A stretch of 64,000 nucleotides of DNA from Manihot esculenta. Lineage: Eukaryota > Streptophyta > Magnoliopsida > Malpighiales > Euphorbiaceae. Under the pieces are notes generated by a model that worked only from the letters and a program-made list of their open reading frames with translations, had not been told where the DNA came from and searched no databases. Both the position numbers and the translations under genes were made by a program. This document shows, one piece after another, positions 33,741 to 45,138 of the stretch (its first letter is position 1; every line of letters starts with the position of its first letter). The stretch covers positions 32,443,127 to 32,507,126 of the forward strand of contig NC_035178.2 in NCBI RefSeq assembly GCF_001659605.2. Reading direction: 5' to 3'.

Positions 33741-35929
33741 TGTAATACCCGGCTAGAGTCCGGCACCGGAATTCCTATTATCTGGCGGAATCCGGGGTGT
33801 TGGGATTCTATCTAAAGGGTAGGATTTATGTTTTACTAGGTGTTATGATGTGTTTAAATGTTTTAAGGTTAAGGGAAGTGAGTTTTGAGTTGAAATGACC
33901 TAAGGCAGTTGAGCCAAGTTCGGCCGCCGAAAGTAAGTTCGGCCGCCGAAAGTAAGTTCGGCCGCCGAAAGTGTTTGGCTTCCGAAGGGAAGTTCGGCCC
34001 CCGAATGTTGCATGGTCTTGCATGTGCGTGGGCAGCCGACGATGAGTTGGCCAGCCAAGCTGAGTCATGGCTTTTGACAGATGTTGGCCTCAGATTCTTG
34101 CCATGAATTAGCCACGTCTTCTATGACTCATCTGCAAGTATTTTGAGCAGCTCATGCAGGAGTTTGCTCATTCACCAAGTTTTGAAGGGTTTGAAGCAAA
34201 AAGTGAGCTTTGGAGAGTTTGTGAGGATGAAGAAGAGTTGACCCGTTTCCCTTGTTCAGTACGTGCATCTTCCTGTTTATAGAGGTAAGGGAAGATCTAA
34301 AAACCTGTTTATATGTTTTCTGAAGGGTAAAGAAAGGAGAAGTATGCTTAGGTTCTTCATGGTCGTTTTTGATGATTTATGTATGTATACATGTTGATGT
34401 GTTATGTTTGTTTTGTTGTTTGGGGTTATTAGCTAGTTTTGGACCCCTGTGAACATATACTTGAGTATATGTGTGTTGAAGACGTGAAGGATGCATGTTA
34501 GAAAGTGTTGAAGGGAAGAAGGAGATGGTTTGCCGTTGAAGCTGAGTTCTGGATGAACTCAGGTTCGGCAGCCGAAGGTTCATTCGGCCGCCGAACCTCT
34601 TGCATGGTAGCTTAGGCTGCCACAGCTTGCCCCCGAGTGTTTTTGCATGTTCGGCTCTGTGTGGGGGATTCGGCCGCCGAAGGTGCCGCCGAAGGTGCTT
34701 GAGTTTCGTCTCTGGAGAGGACATTCGGCCGCCGAACCTGCCACCGAAAGTGTTCTGTCCAGCTTTTCTTTTACATGTTTTGCATGAGCTTTAGAGTGAG
34801 ATGAAGGGGTTTCTTGGGTAGTGTAAGAGAGGTAGTCTTACGATAGTTTGGTCCCTCATTTGAGTCTTTATGTGCTTATACAGACCAGAGGAACCAGAGA
34901 GAGCAGCAGTGAGTACTGCTCCAGAAGTGAGCCTGCAGAGTCAGTCAGTCCAGATAGCCAGAGGTGAGTGGAACTAAACTTATGACTTTTAATTGAATCA
35001 CAAACTGCTTTTAGCATATCACATGCATCATGTTTATGCCATAGGTTGATTGCATTCGTATTCACGAATATGCTGCATTGCATTGTTATTTGTTGATGTG
35101 AGTAAATGCTGAATGATCCAATAGTCACAGACAGGAAGACCAGGAGCCTTTGACTACGCCCTGGCACGTATAGCAAAGACCAGGAGCCTTTGACTACGCC
35201 CTGGCAGGTATATAGCAAAGTCCAGGAGCCTTTGACTACGCCCTGGCAATGGTAAGTTCACAGGTGTTATATACACATATACATATATGACAGGAAGACC
35301 AGGTGCTCGATTCTACGCCCTGGCACAGAGTTACTGGGACTATGTGGTGACAGGTTTACTTTTGATGTGGCTTGTCTGTGATATGGTGCATTCCATGAGA
35401 TCATATTTTATTGAGATGTTTTATTGTTCTACTCACTGGGCTATAGAGCTCATCCCACTCCCTTAACCCCAGTTTTGCAGGTTCAGTATTCAGTGTACAG
35501 TGTACAGGGACAGTCCAGCAGAGTACAGGAAAAGTAAAGAGATCTGTAATAGTTTAGAATGGACATGTAACCTAAAGAGATGTAATAGTTGTTGCTTGAC
35601 CTAGTGTTGTATGTTTTGTACATGATCTGTATATGTATATATGTTTTCCTGTATGTGAAAACCAGGCTTAACAGGTATGAGTTAACTCATCTAGAGCAAG
35701 CTCTAGTCAAAGATACAGAGTACAGAGTACATGAGTACAGAGTACAGAGATAGTGCATGCACAGGTTAAGCCTTGGTTCAGAAAAGAGTTTTTATTTTCA
35801 CATAAAATGTATGATCATGTATGAGATTTACAGGTACACAGAGAATATAGTAGGCTTGCTACGGGTTCTGGCGGCCTTAAGCCGACCTGAATCCTAGCGC
35901 CGGTGACGGTCCATTTTGGGGTCGTTACA
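33741..35929 (+). repeat. 5' LTR of A (2189 bp)
   Basis: TGTAATACCCGGC...GTCGTTACA. GC-motif cluster with three AGTAAGTTCGGCCGCCGAA-type units at 33916-33975, and a second cluster at 34560-34755. Four GACCAGG...GCCCTGGC repeats at 35140-35330. At the place where other family LTRs have CTATAAA(A/T)GG next to GGCCAGCCA, this LTR has ggccagccaagctgagtc (34040-34060), so no TATA box is seen there. Confidence 0.95.
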
Positions 35930-35932
35930 GAT

Positions 35933-35944
35933 TGGTATCAGAGC
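35933..35944 (+). other. Primer binding site of A (initiator Met tRNA type)
   Basis: TGGTATCAGAGC, 3 bases after the LTR. Confidence 0.93.
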
Positions 35945-36152
35945 CCTAGGTTCACATGATCGGACCTATAGAGACAGTGTTGGGCTCAGACAGGTTAGAA
36001 GTGGTCAAGCACAATAGGAAATCATGTCCACTAGGATAGGGTCTTGAGTCCTATCTGCTATGTTATGCCATGAGTATTATATGTGTATGCTTGTCATGTG
36101 ATGTTTATGTGCTAAAGTGGTATGTTCTATGTTGTGTTTCCAGAAAGTAAAG

Positions 36153-37268
36153 ATGCGAGGAACTCGTCGATCAGCTCGATTGACTGGAGTCCCACCAGAG
36201 AATGAGAGACCAGCTGCTCATCCTCCTGCATTGCCAAGGGCAAGGTCTCAGAGATCTAGCAGGGAAGGTACGTCAATAGACCCTAGAAGGTCTGTCGACG
36301 AGAGTAGAAGAGGAATAGCTAGGGGAGGAAGCTCAGAGGAAAGGAGGGAAGCTATGGAGATTGAACAGTCTAGAGATGACAGCATGGGTATAGGCAGTTT
36401 TGAGGAAGGTATGGGAGAGTCGCAGGGAGGTGCTCAGGCCTCAGATTTTGGCTATCCAGAGTATCCGATGGAAGGTATGTCGGAGTACTCGAGTTTTGTG
36501 CCATATCCTCCTTATATGCCTTACATGCCTTATCCTTACTATCCACCATATCCTATGTATCCATCTTCCCCTATACATCCAAGTGCAGCACACCTAGAGC
36601 CAAATGAACCAAATGAGCCAGTACTACCACCAGAACTAGTAGCCCCTGTTGTTGACAGACATGAACCTAGCTCCTCTGGAGGTAAAGTCCAAATGACGGA
36701 GTATTTGAAATTGGATGCTCCTAAATATAACACGGGAGATGATCCATTTGATTACCTCAGAGCAGTTAGGATGATAACCAGTGAGTTGGGAGCAGATGAT
36801 AGGAGAGCCATTGAGATGGCAGGTTTCACAATAAAATGCAAGAAAGCCAGAGAATGGTTTAAGAATTATGTGGAGCCTAGAATGGACAGCATGTCATGGG
36901 GAGAGTTCGCCAATGAGTTTGCAGGGTGGGCTTTTCCTGACAGTTCGAGGGAGATGAAAGTAATTGAATTTGAACAGTTGAGACAGACAGACGAGATGAG
37001 TATCGATGAATTTACAGATAAGTTCCTGGATCTGCTTCAGTACGTGGGTCAAGCCTATGATACTGATCAGAAGAAAGCAAGGAGATATACTATGAGACTG
37101 CATCCCAGGTATGCTTCCTTGATTCTTCCAGCAGAAAAGGAGAGTTTCCATACCATCGTAGACGCAGCCAGGAAAATGGAAGCTAGTGCCAATATTCAGA
37201 AACAGTCAAAGGCACAGGCTTCGGGTTCTAAGGCCCCCAGTTCAGGTTCTACAGGCAGTAAGAGATGA
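36153..37268 (+). CDS. A truncated Gag (371 aa)
   Basis: Begins [12 protein letters not shown] like the other Gag proteins of the family; the ATG at 36117 is upstream and not conserved. Basic leader (1-90), a Tyr/Pro-rich linker (about 115-150), and the capsid-like domain (about 185-350: [58 protein letters not shown]). It ends GSKR followed by a TGA created at the deletion joint, so the zinc knuckles are lost. The frame is otherwise fully open, which fits the young age. Whether such a protein assembles or interferes with intact Gag is unknown. Confidence 0.9.
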   Translation: MRGTRRSARLTGVPPENERPAAHPPALPRARSQRSSREGTSIDPRRSVDESRRGIARGGSSEERREAMEIEQSRDDSMGIGSFEEGMGESQGGAQASDFGYPEYPMEGMSEYSSFVPYPPYMPYMPYPYYPPYPMYPSSPIHPSAAHLEPNEPNEPVLPPELVAPVVDRHEPSSSGGKVQMTEYLKLDAPKYNTGDDPFDYLRAVRMITSELGADDRRAIEMAGFTIKCKKAREWFKNYVEPRMDSMSWGEFANEFAGWAFPDSSREMKVIEFEQLRQTDEMSIDEFTDKFLDLLQYVGQAYDTDQKKARRYTMRLHPRYASLILPAEKESFHTIVDAARKMEASANIQKQSKAQASGSKAPSSGSTGSKR

Positions 37269-38160
37269 GATAGTGAGATTACATGGAGTTCCAGTGTCTA
37301 TAGTTTCAGATAGAGGACCTCAGTTTACTTCCCGCTTTTGGCGGAGTCTGCAAAGTGCGATGGGCACGAGGTTAGATTTTAGTACTGCTTTCCACCCACA
37401 GACTGATGGACAGTCAGAAAGGACCATCCAGACCATAGAGGATATGCTTCGCCTATGTGTGTTAGACTTTGGCGGTTCTTGGAGGCAGCATCTACCTTTG
37501 GTGGAGTTTGCCTACAATAACAGTCATCATGCTAGCATTGGGATGGCTCCTTATGAAGCATTATATGGGAGGAAGTGCAGATCACCTGTTTGCTGGGAAG
37601 AGGTAGGAGAGAAGGCTCTTGCAGGGCCAGAGTTAGTAGACATTACCAGTAGAATGGTGCCCATGATCAGAGAGAGAATCAGAACAGCTCAGAGTAGACA
37701 GAAAAGTTATGCAGACGTGCGCAGAAAGCAGTTAGAGTTTCAAGAGGGTAATTGGGTATTGCTGAAAGTGTCTCCAATGAAAGGAGTGGTTCGTTTTGGA
37801 AAGAAAGGTAAATTAGCCCCACGGTACATTGGACCCTTTGAGGTGTTGCAGAGGATCGGAAATGTGTCGTATAAGCTGGATTTACCTGTTTCTATGGAGA
37901 AAATTCACCCGGTATTTCATGTTTCTATGCTCCGACAGTTTGTGTCAGATCCGAATCAGGTTCTGAGTGAGCCTGAGGTGGAGATTCATACGGATCTCAC
38001 CTATATAGAGCAGCCAGTGCGGATTCTGGACACGCAGATCAGACAGCTAAGGAACAAGGAGATTCCAATGGTGAAAGTTTTATGGAACCACCATAATCTA
38101 GAAGAGTGCACATGGGAGACGCGGGAGTCTATGCTCCAGCAGTATCCATATTTGTTTTGA
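37266..38160 (+). pseudogene. A integrase remnant with chromodomain tail
   Basis: Starts at the deletion joint in [16 protein letters not shown]. It keeps the second catalytic Asp (SDRGPQF) and the Glu (GQSERTI), the integrase C-terminal domain and the chromodomain-like tail to QYPYLF. The first Asp and the zinc domain are missing, so it cannot be an active integrase. It is open throughout but in a different frame from Gag and has no start of its own at the joint. An ATG in the overlapping Gag region at 37186 is in frame, probably by chance. Confidence 0.88.
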
Positions 38161-38221
38161 GGTTAGTTTCCTCCTTGTGTTTTATTTTGTATTTTGGGAA
38201 CATCCGAGGATGAATGTTCTT

Positions 38222-38234
38222 AAGGAGGGGAGAA
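38222..38234 (+). other. Polypurine tract of A
   Basis: AAGGAGGGGAGAA directly before the 3' LTR. Confidence 0.85.
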
Positions 38235-40392
38235 TGTAATACCCGGCTAGAGTCCGGCACCGGAATTCCTATTATCTGGCGGAATCCGGGGTGTTGGGAT
38301 TCTATCTAAAGGGTAGGATTTATGTTTTACTAGGTGTTATGATGTGTTTAAATGTTTTAAGGTTAAGGGAAGTGAGTTTTGAGTTGAAATGACCTAAGGC
38401 AGTTGAGCCAAGTTCGGCCGCCGAAAGTAAGTTCGGCCGCCGAAAGTGTTTGGCTTCCGAAGGGAAGTTCGGCCCCCGAATGTTGCATGGTCTTGCATGT
38501 GCGTGGGCAGCCGACGATGAGTTGGCCAGCCAAGCTGAGTCATGGCTTTTGACAGATGTTGGCCTCAGATTCTTGCCATGAATTAGCCACGTCTTCTATG
38601 ACTCATCTGCAAGTATTTTGAGCAGCTCATGCAGGAGTTTGCTCATTCACCAAGTTTTGAAGGGTTTGAAGCAAAAAGTGAGCTTTGGAGAGTTTGTGAG
38701 GATGAAGAAGAGTTGACCCGTTTCCCTTGTTCAGTACGTGCATCTTCCTGTTTATAGAGGTAAGGGAAGATCTAAAAACCTGTTTATATGTTTTCTGAAG
38801 GGTAAAGAAAGGAGAAGCATGCTTAGGTTCTTCATGGTCGTTTTTGATGATTTATGTATGTATACATGTTGATGTGTTATGTTTGTTTTGTTGTTTGGGG
38901 TTATTAGCTAGTTTTGGACCCCTGTGAACATATACTTGAGTATATGTGTGTTGAAGACGTGAAGGATGCATGTTAGAAAGTGTTGAAGGGAAGAAGGAGA
39001 TGGTTTGCCGTTGAAGCTGAGTTCTGGATGAACTCAGGTTCGGCAGCCGAAGGTTCATTCGGCCGCCGAACCTCTTGCATGGTAGCTTAGGCTGCCACAG
39101 CTTGCCCCCGAGTGTTTTTGCATGTTCGGCTCTGTGTGGGGGATTCGGCCGCCGAAGGTGCTTGAGTTTCGTCTCTGGAGAGGACATTCGGCCGCCGAAC
39201 CTGCCGCCGAAAGTGTTCTGTCCAGCTTTTCTTTTACATGTTTTGCATGAGCTTTAGAGTGAGATGAAGGGGTTTCTTGGGTAGTGTAAGAGAGGTAGTC
39301 TTACGATAGTTTGGTCCCTCATTTGAGTCTTTATGTGCTTATACAGACCAGAGGAACCAGAGAGAGCAGCAGTGAGTACTGCTCCAGAAGTGAGCCTGCA
39401 GAGTCAGTCAGTCCAGATAGCCAGAGGTGAGTGGAACTAAACTTATGACTTTTAATTGAATCACAAACTGCTTTTAGCATATCACATGCATCATGTTTAT
39501 GCCATAGGTTGATTGCATTCGTATTCACGAATATGCTGCATTGCATTGTTATTTGTTGATGTGAGTAAATACTGAATGATCCAATAGTCACAGACAGGAA
39601 GACCAGGAGCCTTTGACTACGCCCTGGCACGTATAGCAAAGACCAGGAGCCTTTGACTACGCCCTGGCAGGTATATAGCAAAGTCCAGGAGCCTTTGACT
39701 ACGCCCTGGCAATGGTAAGTTCACAGGTGTTATATACACATATACATATATGACAGGAAGACCAGGTGCTCGATTCTACGCCGTGGCACAGAGTTACTGG
39801 GACTATGTGGTGACAGGTTTACTCTTGATGTGGCTTGTCTGTGATATGGTGCATTCCATGAGATCATATTTTACTGAGATGTTTTATTGTTCTACTCACT
39901 GGGCTATAGAGCTCATCCCACTCCCTTAACCCCAGTTTTGCAGGTTCAGTATTCAGTGTACAGTGTAGAGGGACAGTCCAGCAGAGTACAGGAAAAGTAA
40001 AGAGATCTGTAATAGTTTAGAATGGACATGTAACCTAAAGAGATGTAATAGTTGTTGCTTGACCTAGTGTTGTATGTTTTGTACATGATCTGTATATGTA
40101 TATATGTTTTCCTGTATGTGAAAACCAGGCTTAACAGGTATGAGTTAACTCATCTAGAGCAAGCTCTAGTCAAAGATACAGAGTACAGAGTACATGAGTA
40201 CAGAGTACAGAGATAGTGCATGCACAGGTTAAGCCTTGGTTCAGAAAAGAGTTTTTATTTTCACATAAAATGTATGATCATGTATGAGATTTACAGGTAC
40301 ACAGAGAATATAGTAGGCTTGCTACGGGTTCTGGCGGCCTTAAGCCGACCTGAATCCTAGCGCCGGTGACGGTCCATTTTGGGGTCGTTACA
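38235..40392 (+). repeat. 3' LTR of A (2158 bp)
   Basis: Differs from the 5' LTR by about seven substitutions and by 31 bases of length. The length difference is accounted for by one fewer 19-base AGTAAGTTCGGCCGCCGAA unit (near 38412-38450) and one fewer 12-base GTGCCGCCGAAG unit (near 39155). GC clusters at 38412-38480 and 39037-39215, repeats at 39596-39790. Confidence 0.95.
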
Positions 40393-43300
40393 ACCCTGCT
40401 GGTGATCTCTACTAACTCAGGCCCTGCCAAGGCCTTTTCTCCAACTTCCTCCCAGCAAACAGGTGACCTACACTTCCTTCCATATAAAGCTTCATATGGA
40501 GCCATCCCGATGCTAGCATGATGACTGTTATTGTAGGCAAACTCCACCAAAGGTAGATGTTGCCTCCAAGAACCGCCAAAGTCCAACACACACATTCTGA
40601 GCATATCCTCTATGGTCTGGATGGTCCTTTCTGACTGTCCGTCTGTCTGTGGATGGAAGGCAGTGCTAAAATCCAACCTGGTACCCATGGCATCCTGCAG
40701 ACTCCGCCAAAACCTGGAGGTGAACTGGGGCCCTCTATCTGACACTATAGAAACGGGAACCCCATGCAGTCTGACAATCTCGTTTACATACACCTGTGCT
40801 AACTTGTCCACAGAATAGCCACTCCTGACAGGGATGAAGTGAGCAGATTTGGTGAGTCTGTCCACAATCACCCATATGGAGTCCAATCTGTTGGACGCTG
40901 CCGGTAACCCCACTACGAAGTCCATAGCTATATTCTCCCATTTCCACTCTGGAATAGGTAGCGGGTTAAGCATTCCAGCCGGCTTCTGATGTTCCAGCTT
41001 CACCCTCTGACATACTTCGCAGGCTGACACAAACTGTGCCACTTCTTTCTTCATCGCTGGCCACCAATAAACCTTCTTCAAATCTTGATACATCTTGGTG
41101 GCTCCGGGGTGAACGCTGTATCTTGCATTATGAGCTTCTCTCATAATGTCTCCCTTAAGCCCTATGTCATCTGGTACACATAATCTGCTCCCATAGCGGA
41201 GGATCCCCTTACTGTCAAATCTGAACACGTTATCTTTGCCCGACTGAACAGTCCTGGCAATCTTCACTAACTCTGGGTCCTCATGCTGTTTCTGAGCCAC
41301 CTGCTCCAGAAACACGGGTGTCACCTTCATCTGTGCAATCAAAGTACCTGTACCAGACAACTCCAACTGTAGACCTTCATTCATGAGCTTGTAAAACTCC
41401 TTCACCACCGGTCTCCTCTCTGCCGTGATGTGGGATAAACTGCCTAGTGACTTCCGGCTTAGGGCGTCTGCCACAACATTCGCCTTACCCGGATGGTACT
41501 GGATTCTGCAATCAAAGTCACTGAGCAGCTCTACCCACCTCCTCTGTCTCAAATTCAGTTCTCTCTGGCTCAAGATGTGCTGCAGGCTCTTATGATCAGT
41601 AAAGATCTCACATTTTATCCCATAGAGGTAATGCCTCCACATCTTGAGTGCAAAGATGACTGCTGCCATCTCAAGATCGTGTGTGGGGTAATTCAACTCA
41701 TGCCTCTTCAGCTGTCTAGAAGCATAAGCGATCACCTTGCCATTCTGCATCAACACACAACCCAAGCCTATTCTGGATGCATCACAGAACACTGTGAAGT
41801 CCTCATTGCTAGTTGGCAGAGCTAACACTGGTGCTGAAGTCAACCTTTTCTTAAGCTCCTCGAAACTCTCCTCACACTGGTCGGTCCACAGAAACTTCTG
41901 GTTCTTCCTGGTCAATCTGGTTAGAGGAGCTGCAATCCTTGAGAAGTCCTGAACGAACCTCCTGTAATAACCAGCCAAACCCAAGAAACTTCTGATCTCC
42001 GTTACTGTGGTGGGTCTAGGCCAGTTAGTCACAGCCTCCACTTTCTTGGGGTCTACCTCTATTCCATTCTCTGACACTACATGCCCCAAGAATGAGATGC
42101 TCCTCAACCAGAACTCACACTTGGAGAACTTGGCATACAAGCCATGTTCCCTCAAGGTCTGTAGAACCAACCTCAGATGATGGGCATGCTCCTCTGCATT
42201 CCTGGAATACACTAAGATATCGTCTATGAAGACAATAACAAAGTGGTCCAGGTACTGTCTAAACACTCTGTTCATGAGGTCCATGAATGCGGCAGGGGCG
42301 TTGGTTAACCCGAACGGCATCACAAGGAACTCATAGTGCCCATATCTGGTCCTGAAAGCTGTCTTTGGTGCGTCCTCTTCCCTGATCCTCAACTGATGGT
42401 ACCCTGATCTCAGATCTATCTTGGAGAAACAACCCGCTCCTGCTAGCTGGTCGAATAGATCGTCGATCCTTGGCAATGGGTACTTATTCTTGGTAGTGAC
42501 TTTGTTCAACTGCCTGTAGTCGATACAAAGTCTAAGGGATCCATCCTTCTTTCTTACAAACAGCACTGGAGCACCCCAAGGTGAGGTACTCGGTCGGATG
42601 AAGCCCTTGTCTACCAATTCTTGCAATTGTTCTTTCAATTCTTTCAACTCAGCTGGTGCCATCCTGTAGGGAGGGATAGAGATCGGTCTCGTTCCAGGCA
42701 TTAACTCTATCTCGAACTCTATCTCCCTAGCAGGTGGTAAACCTGGAAGCTCGTCTGGGAACACATCTAAAAACTCATTAAGCACTGGCACTGCGGCGGG
42801 CTCTCTAACCTGACTGTCTAGCTCTCTCACGTGAGCTAGAAAACCCTGACAACCCCTCCTGAGCAGCCTACGAGCCTGTAGGGCCGATATCATACCTCTA
42901 GGTGTACCCCTTTTGTCTCCTCTGAAGACGATTTCTGACCCATCCTGACATCTGAACTTAACTACCTTGTCCCTGCAGTCCAAGGTAGCACCATGGGTAG
43001 ATAACCAGTCCATCCCTAGAATGACGTCAAAATCAGTCAACTCTAGAACCACAAGGTCGGCGGACATGCATCTTCCCTCCACAAAAACTGGACTACATTG
43101 GCAGACTGACTCTGCCACTGACGGGTCACACTTGGGTCCACTGACCCATAGGGGACACTCTAACTCAGAGACCATCAACCCTAACCTCTGCACGGCTCTC
43201 GGAGCGATGAAAGAATGAGATGCACCAGGGTCCATCAATGCATACACATCAGAACAACCAATGATGAGATTACCTGCCACCACGGTGTTGGATGTGTTCG

Positions 43301-44879
43301 CCTCTTGCTGTGTCATTGTGAAGATCCTCGCTGGAGCTGACGGACCTTCACCTCTGAAACCCGCTGAAGAGGAGGCTGCTCCTCTCCCTCTACCTCTGCC
43401 GCTGGCTTGAGTTGGTGCTAGAGCTACTGGCTGAGCTACACTGCCTGAACCTGTCTGCTGGGACTGTGCCATAACAGCTGCTCTAGGACAATCCCGAGCC
43501 ATATGTCCCTCTTGCCCACATCTGAAGCAGGCTCTGGACCCATAGAGGCACACTCCCCTGTGTGGCTTACCACACTTCACACATGCTACATTGTCTGCAC
43601 CTGAGCTCGAGCCACTTCCTAATCCCAGACCTGACTTGATCTTGCTCCAGAACTTGTTCTTCTTCTGCTTCTTGGTGGTACTGCTCCACCTCTTACTACC
43701 TGAATTTAAGGAAGAAGGATCCACTTTTCCCCCTCCTGGGGTCTTGGAACCAGAAGGCTGTGCCACTGACTGCTTGACTTTTCCCTCGATGATAGCACTA
43801 GCCTCCATTCTCCTAGCCATATCGACTATGGTGTGAAAACTCTCTCTATCTGCTGACTGTACCAAGGAGGAATACCTGGGATGGAGCTTCATGATATACC
43901 TCCTCGACTTCTTCTGGTCTGTGCTAAGGTCCTGCCCAGCAAATGGCAGCAACTCCATAAACCTGTCAGTATATTCGTCTACACTCATGTCATCAGTTTG
44001 TCTCAACTGCTCGAATTCTATTATCTTCAATTCCCTTGAACTATCAGGGAAAGCCCATCCTGCAAACTCATTTGCGAAATCCTCCCATGGAAGACTGTCC
44101 ACCCTCGGTTTGATGTAGTTTTTGAACCACTCACGGGCCTTCTTGCATTTTAGGGTGAACCCAGCCATCTGAATGGCTCTACTGTCATCCGCCCCTATCT
44201 CGTCTGTTATCATTTTGACCCTTTCTAGATACGCAAATGGGTCATCACCACTATCATATTGGGGAGCACCCAGCTTCATGTAGTCGGTCATCTTGACCTT
44301 GCTCCCTCTGGATGAGCTAGGGTTAGAAGGTTGAGTAACTGGGGCTGCTGGTTCTGTAGGTGGTGGAGGTGGGGCAACATTTTCTGTGGTAGGATTTTCT
44401 GGATTTGGGTGATAGGGTGGTGGTGGATACATAGGATACTGTGGGTATGGTGGGTAATATGGTGGGTATGGCATCTGTGTGGGGTAAGGGCTAAAACTAG
44501 GGTAATCCGACGTACCTCCCATCGAATACCCGGTATGTTGCGAGAAATGTGGGTAGTGGGGTGGCTGAACAAATCCCGAGGCCTGAGTGCCTCCTTGGGA
44601 CTCTCCCATTCCCTCTTCTGACATACTAACCCCCAAACTGCCATCCCTCCTCTGGTCCACATCCATGTCATCTCCCACATCTTCTGACATACCACCTTGA
44701 ACTGTTCCTCGTACTGATCTGCTTCTTCCCAGATCTAAAGACCTTCTAGGGTCTCTCACTGCTCGGTCCCTGTTGGACCTGCTAGACATTGCCCTAGGCA
44801 ACGCTGGAGGACGGGCGCTCATGCCCTCATCCTCAGGTGGCACTCCAGTCAATCGTACAGATCGACGAGTTCCTCTCAT
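40393..44879 (-). CDS. B gag-pol polyprotein, N-terminal 1495 residues (Gag, protease, RT, RNase H, integrase)
   Basis: Start chosen at 44879 ([12 protein letters not shown], conserved in I, E and A); an in-frame ATG 31 codons upstream lies in the leader. Domains by residue: basic leader 1-60, Pro/Tyr-rich linker 105-185, capsid-like domain 200-360, zinc knuckles C433-C444 (CX2CX3HX3C) and C451-C464 (CX2CX4HX4C), protease with DPGASHSFI at 550, RT about 720-950 with FIDDILVYS (Asp 886, 887), RNase H with Asp 1033, Glu 1070 and Asp 1095. Integrase has a zinc motif (H1250, H1257, C1287, C1290) and a D1320, D1381, E1417 triad with exactly 35 residues between the last two. No stop or frameshift until A. 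The protease has Pro in place of the usual Thr/Ser, as in E, so this is normal for the family. The remaining 169 codons are at 33231-33740. Confidence 0.95.
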
Positions 44880-45123
44880 CCTGATTTCTGAAAAACCACA
44901 CATAGCACAAACATCAGCATCATATGGTTCATGTGGGCACACATGAACCCTCATCACATACATACATATCATTTATGCACATGCATATAATCATGGCATA
45001 TCACATAATCATGTAAGACAGGACTCCACATCCTATCCTAGTGGACATGACCTTTCCTATTGTGCTTGACCTTCTAGAACATCTATGAGCCCGACACTCT
45101 AGGTCCGACCATATGAACCTAGG
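44880..45123 (-). other. Untranslated leader of B
   Basis: Same leader block as in I, E, A and F. No other feature seen. Confidence 0.7.
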
Positions 45124-45135
45124 GCTCTGATACCA
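45124..45135 (-). other. Primer binding site of B (initiator Met tRNA type)
   Basis: Minus strand TGGTATCAGAGC, 3 bases from the LTR. Confidence 0.93.
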
Positions 45136-45138
45136 CTC

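Larger units (their letters stand above)
33741..40392 (+). mobile_element. Element A: recent, internally deleted Tekay-like element
   Basis: LTRs 33741-35929 and 38235-40392, duplication accct (33736-33740 and 40393-40397), PBS, PPT. The internal region is only 2.3 kb: Gag to just before the zinc knuckle, joined to integrase from just before its second catalytic Asp. Compared with E, about 2.9 kb (zinc knuckles, protease, RT, RNase H and the front of integrase) is missing. The LTR pair shows about seven substitutions plus two repeat-unit indels. All cis signals for replication appear present, so it could be mobilised by B-like relatives. Confidence 0.96.

Noticed and set aside
37186..38160. 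A Gag-integrase segment as a new chimeric gene
   Set aside because: The two parts are in different frames with a stop at the joint; better explained as an internal deletion.
40278..40392. C-terminal extension of the long B frame into A
   Set aside because: This stretch is A's 3' LTR read in antisense; B's true continuation is at 33740-33231.
44331..44621. Trp-rich plus-strand ORF opposite B Gag
   Set aside because: Antisense shadow of the Pro/Tyr-rich linker codons.
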